NCBI GenBank assembly: GCA_937916345.1
Contig: CALFUE010000057.1
Location: 1-8,572, forward strand
Length of the DNA stretch: 8,572 bases
Reading direction: 5' to 3'
From: an uncultured bacterium
GTDB lineage: Bacteria; Bacillota; Clostridia; Lachnospirales; Lachnospiraceae
Notes under the pieces: generated by a model
What the model was told of the DNA's origin: nothing
Databases searched by the model: none
Seen by the model: the letters and a program-made list of their open reading frames with translations, nothing else
Translations under genes and position numbers: made by a program
In this document: piece after piece, positions 6,266-8,572 of the stretch
Numbering within the stretch: position 1 is the stretch's first letter
Layout: every line of letters starts with the position of its first letter

Positions 6266-6884
6266 CTTTTTTTCCTCTTACTGTAGTTATAAATCGTCTG
6301 ACCAGATCTTTATCTTTTCCGTTTTGTCCCTCGATGGAGCTTGACACATCCACCACATCAGGAGAGAATTCCTCAATTCCCGACAGTACATTTGATGTGT
6401 CAAGTCCTCCCGCAAGGATAAACAAAGGCGGCGAGTTGACTCCCGCCTTCAGCAGTCTCCTGCTCTTTCGCCAGTTAAAAGGACGCCCGGAACCCGGCAC
6501 TGCACCGTCCAGAAGATAGCCCTCTGTCTTTTCGTCAGCCGTTATCCCTGAAAGAGCATCCTCATTTCCCGGACCTATATTAATAGCTCTCCAGATAGGT
6601 ATATTTATGTCATCAAATACACCTGACCCTAAGTCTCCATGAATCTGTATTCTCTTAAAACCGGCTCTCTCGAGCTGCGAGACAAGAAGGCTGTCAGGGC
6701 TAACCGTCACAGCGACGGGGATTATCCTCTCATCCAAAACAGAAATCAGTTTTTCTGCCGTATCGACAGAAATATTTCTCTTGCTTTTCTCATAGAAAAC
6801 AAAGCCTGCGTACTCAGGCAGAAATTCATTTATTATTGAAATATCATTCTCGTTTTTTATGCCGCAGATCTTTATCTTCGTCAT
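6258..6884 (-). CDS. trpF: Phosphoribosylanthranilate isomerase
   Basis: TrpF performs the Amadori rearrangement of phosphoribosylanthranilate to CdRP, the step between TrpD and TrpC. The 208-residue barrel has both catalytic residues at the standard positions: C7 in KICGI and D126 in LLDGAVPGSG. The phosphate-binding ends ILAGGL and DVSSSIE are conserved. It is somewhat divergent elsewhere, with VAVTVSPD where VGVFVN is usual and PGSGRPFNW in place of GGTGKTFDW. I chose the ATG at 6884 because the family begins MxKIKICG and because it gives an ATGA overlap with the trpC stop. An in-frame ATG at 6896 would add four residues and a 16-nt overlap. It is not fused to TrpC, unlike in enterics. Confidence 0.95.
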   Translation of the reverse strand: MTKIKICGIKNENDISIINEFLPEYAGFVFYEKSKRNISVDTAEKLISVLDERIIPVAVTVSPDSLLVSQLERAGFKRIQIHGDLGSGVFDDINIPIWRAINIGPGNEDALSGITADEKTEGYLLDGAVPGSGRPFNWRKSRRLLKAGVNSPPLFILAGGLDTSNVLSGIEEFSPDVVDVSSSIEGQNGKDKDLVRRFITTVRGKKDE

Positions 6885-7654
6885 AACGCTTTCCATCTCT
6901 TCGCGGTCTCTCTCGGATCAGACGACTCCATCAGAGCCTGTCCTATCAGAAACGCGTCAACCTCATTTTCCTTTAATCTCAGGACATCATCATCGGTCAT
7001 GATGCCGCTCTCGGATACGAAAACCTTATCCCCCGGCACCATTTGGCGCAAGCGTTCTGTTGTATCCAGAGAGATCGTAAAATCATTCAAATCTCTGTTA
7101 TTGACACCCACGATCCTCGGATCGAGGTTCAACACACGATCCAACTCATACTCGTCATGTGATTCAAAGAGCACATCCAGCGACAGTTCTCTGGCAAGCT
7201 GATAAAAATCCTTCATCATTACATCATCCAATATAGCGGCGATGAGCAGCACTGCGTCAGCACCGATATATCTCGCTTCGTAAAACTGGTACTCGTCTAT
7301 CATGAAATCCTTACGGAGCATGGGGAGTGTGATTCCCTCCCTCATTCCGCGAAATATTTCGGCACTCCCGGAAAAGTGATCCTCCTCGGTCAGACAAGAC
7401 ACGGCGTCAACGGAGGAATTGTAATCCTCTATCCTTTTTTCCAGGGGAACCTTTATCTCCATATTCCCCCTGGAGGGAGACGACTGTTTGTACTCTCCGA
7501 TTATGGATATCCCGGGCGCTTTTAAGGCTTCATAAAATCCGTGCTGTCTGTAAGGACTCATTCCGGAATTGCGGATCATCTCGTTTATGCCGATCCTATC
7601 CTTATGCTCCTTCAGTCTTATTTTTTTATCTTCTACGATTTTGTCTAAAATCAT
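6881..7654 (-). CDS. trpC: Indole-3-glycerol phosphate synthase
   Basis: TrpC closes the ring of CdRP, releasing CO2 and water, to give indole-3-glycerol phosphate for TrpA. The 257-residue single-domain protein has every catalytic residue of the family: E54 and K56 (GEYKQSSPSRG), K115 (LRKDF), E164 (LFESHD), N185 (GVNNRDL), and E215 with S216 (SESGI). The usual KxASPS reads KQSSPS, a mild change. The start follows the trpG stop by a single nucleotide (TGA-G-ATG), and a GGAG site sits 7 nt upstream inside trpG, so coupling with trpG is expected. In most related operons trpD would lie between trpG and this gene; here nothing does. Confidence 0.97.
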   Translation of the reverse strand: MILDKIVEDKKIRLKEHKDRIGINEMIRNSGMSPYRQHGFYEALKAPGISIIGEYKQSSPSRGNMEIKVPLEKRIEDYNSSVDAVSCLTEEDHFSGSAEIFRGMREGITLPMLRKDFMIDEYQFYEARYIGADAVLLIAAILDDVMMKDFYQLARELSLDVLFESHDEYELDRVLNLDPRIVGVNNRDLNDFTISLDTTERLRQMVPGDKVFVSESGIMTDDDVLRLKENEVDAFLIGQALMESSDPRETAKRWKAL

Positions 7655-7655
7655 C

Positions 7656-8219
7656 TCAAATCTCCAGAAAATTCCTGATCATATCCATACCGCATTCCGT
7701 GATGATGGATTCCGGGTGAAACTGAAGACCGAATACCGGATAACTCTTGTGCGCTATACCCATTATCTCACCGTCATCAGTCTCTGATGTGATGCGCAGG
7801 CAATCAGGAAGCGAATCCCTTTGAACCGCCAGAGAATGATATCTCGCAACGGTCACAGGATTTTTTATTCCTTTAAATATCCCTGTCCCGTCATGCTTTA
7901 CGATTGAGCTTTTCCCGTGGCAGAGGCTCTCTGCGTAGCTTACTACACCTCCGAAAGCCTCGCCTATACACTGGTGTCCGAGACAGATGCCCAGTATTGG
8001 CACTTTGTCGTAAAAGCTCCTTACCACATCCATGCACACGCCTGCATCCTTTGGGGCTCCGGGACCGGGGGAGAGTACTATCCTGCCGGGCAAAAGCTCC
8101 GAAATCCCAGACACTGTTATCCTGTCGTTTCTGACTACTTTTATGTCTCTTTCCAACTCACCGATATACTGATAGAGATTGTAGGTGAAGGAATCATAAT
8201 TATCTATCAAAAGGATCAT
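7656..8219 (-). CDS. trpG: Anthranilate synthase glutamine amidotransferase subunit
   Basis: This class I glutamine amidotransferase releases ammonia from glutamine for the TrpE subunit, which uses it to make anthranilate from chorismate. The 187-residue protein has the catalytic triad C79 (GICLGHQ), H168 and E170 (FHPES). The oxyanion-strand segment SPGPGAP (50-56) is also present. TrpG cannot be separated from PabA of folate synthesis by sequence alone, so it may serve both pathways. The neighbouring trpE makes the tryptophan role clear. Its start is 9 nt after the trpE stop, and it is followed by trpC after 1 nt. It is a free protein, not fused to TrpD or TrpE. Confidence 0.96.
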   Translation of the reverse strand: MILLIDNYDSFTYNLYQYIGELERDIKVVRNDRITVSGISELLPGRIVLSPGPGAPKDAGVCMDVVRSFYDKVPILGICLGHQCIGEAFGGVVSYAESLCHGKSSIVKHDGTGIFKGIKNPVTVARYHSLAVQRDSLPDCLRITSETDDGEIMGIAHKSYPVFGLQFHPESIITECGMDMIRNFLEI

Positions 8220-8225
8220 AAATAA

Positions 8226-8230
8226 CCTCT
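8226..8230 (-). promoter_or_regulatory. Ribosome binding site of trpG overlapping the trpE stop
   Basis: The minus strand reads AGAGG, 6 nt before the ATG at 8219, and its AG belongs to the trpE TAG. This places termination of trpE translation on the trpG ribosome site and fits balanced synthesis of the two anthranilate synthase subunits. Confidence 0.6.
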
Positions 8231-8572
8231 ACAAAAACAGCATTTCATCCGTATTTTTTAATATGACAGAGGCCATGGCCATAGCCTTGTTCGCGCATTC
8301 CATGTACTCCTTTTCAGGAACGGAATCCGCCACGATCCCGGCGCCGGCCTGAACAAAGCACTTGTTGTTCTTTTTTACGATGGTCCGTATCGTTATGCAG
8401 AAATCCATATCGCCGGAAAAATCCATATAACCCGTGGCACCGCCGTAGAGCCCTCTTCTCACACTCTCAAGCTCATCGATTATCTCCATGGCGCGGATCT
8501 TTGGCGCGCCGCTCAGAGTTCCCGCGGGCAGGATGGAATCCATCGCATGAATCGCGTCCATATCGCCGCGCA
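8229..8572 (-). CDS. trpE: Anthranilate synthase component I, C-terminal part (partial)
   Basis: Only the last 113 residues lie in the window; the 5' part continues past the right edge. TrpE makes anthranilate from chorismate using ammonia from TrpG. The visible segment is the most conserved end of the chorismate-binding domain: PAGTLSGAPKIRAMEIIDELE, then RGLYGGATGY, CITIRTI and QAGAGIVADS, with the P-E-x-E-Y element near the end. The N-terminal tryptophan-feedback site is not visible, so PabB or another chorismate-binding relative cannot be excluded from this fragment alone. Its position as the first gene before trpG and trpC supports TrpE. The leader or attenuator of the operon would be upstream, outside the window. 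Confidence 0.95.
   Translation of the reverse strand, partial: RGDMDAIHAMDSILPAGTLSGAPKIRAMEIIDELESVRRGLYGGATGYMDFSGDMDFCITIRTIVKKNNKCFVQAGAGIVADSVPEKEYMECANKAMAMASVILKNTDEMLFL

Noticed and set aside
8220..8228. Search for a trp attenuator or T-box leader
   Set aside because: The visible operon part begins inside trpE; intergenic gaps are too short, so any such leader lies outside the window.

Overview
The window is about 8.6 kb of moderate-GC DNA, probably from an anaerobic Clostridia (Firmicutes) bacterium and possibly Lachnospiraceae. I infer this from the protein style, the GGAGG-type ribosome binding sites and the unfused trpG, trpD, trpC and trpF. No species can be named. It is mostly an ordinary tryptophan operon with an unusual gene order, next to a small cluster of three accessory genes. 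I see no CRISPR array, insertion sequence, tRNA or rRNA.

Positions 1-137 hold the 3' end of a possible plus-strand gene with higher GC. It has a cohesin-like beta-strand signature and ends exactly where recognisable homology in the neighbouring GGDEF gene ends. Positions 71-2339 (minus strand) hold three co-oriented genes, in transcription order: an MIF-family tautomerase, a beta-class carbonic anhydrase, and a cytosolic GGDEF protein with a degenerate EAL domain. Positions 2340-2560 are a divergent intergenic region. It contains a near-consensus sigma-A promoter toward the tautomerase, a structured leader for that transcript, and a second promoter that would start the plus-strand rsuA transcript at or next to its AUG.

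Positions 2561-3268 (plus) encode an RsuA-family 16S rRNA pseudouridine synthase. Its 3' end overlaps trpD convergently by 23 bp. Positions 3246-8572 (minus) carry trpE (3' part only), trpG, trpC, trpF, trpB, trpA and trpD in transcription order. Every junction is an overlap or a gap of at most 12 nt, so this is one translationally coupled operon converting chorismate to tryptophan. All catalytic residues I checked are present. trpD lies last, after trpA, rather than in its usual place between trpG and trpC.

The operon promoter and any T-box or attenuator lie beyond the right edge. I found no convincing terminator at the rsuA/trpD convergence. The points most worth a second look are the displaced trpD, the structured leader and start-site arrangement between the tautomerase and rsuA, the degenerate EAL domain, and the left-edge junction.
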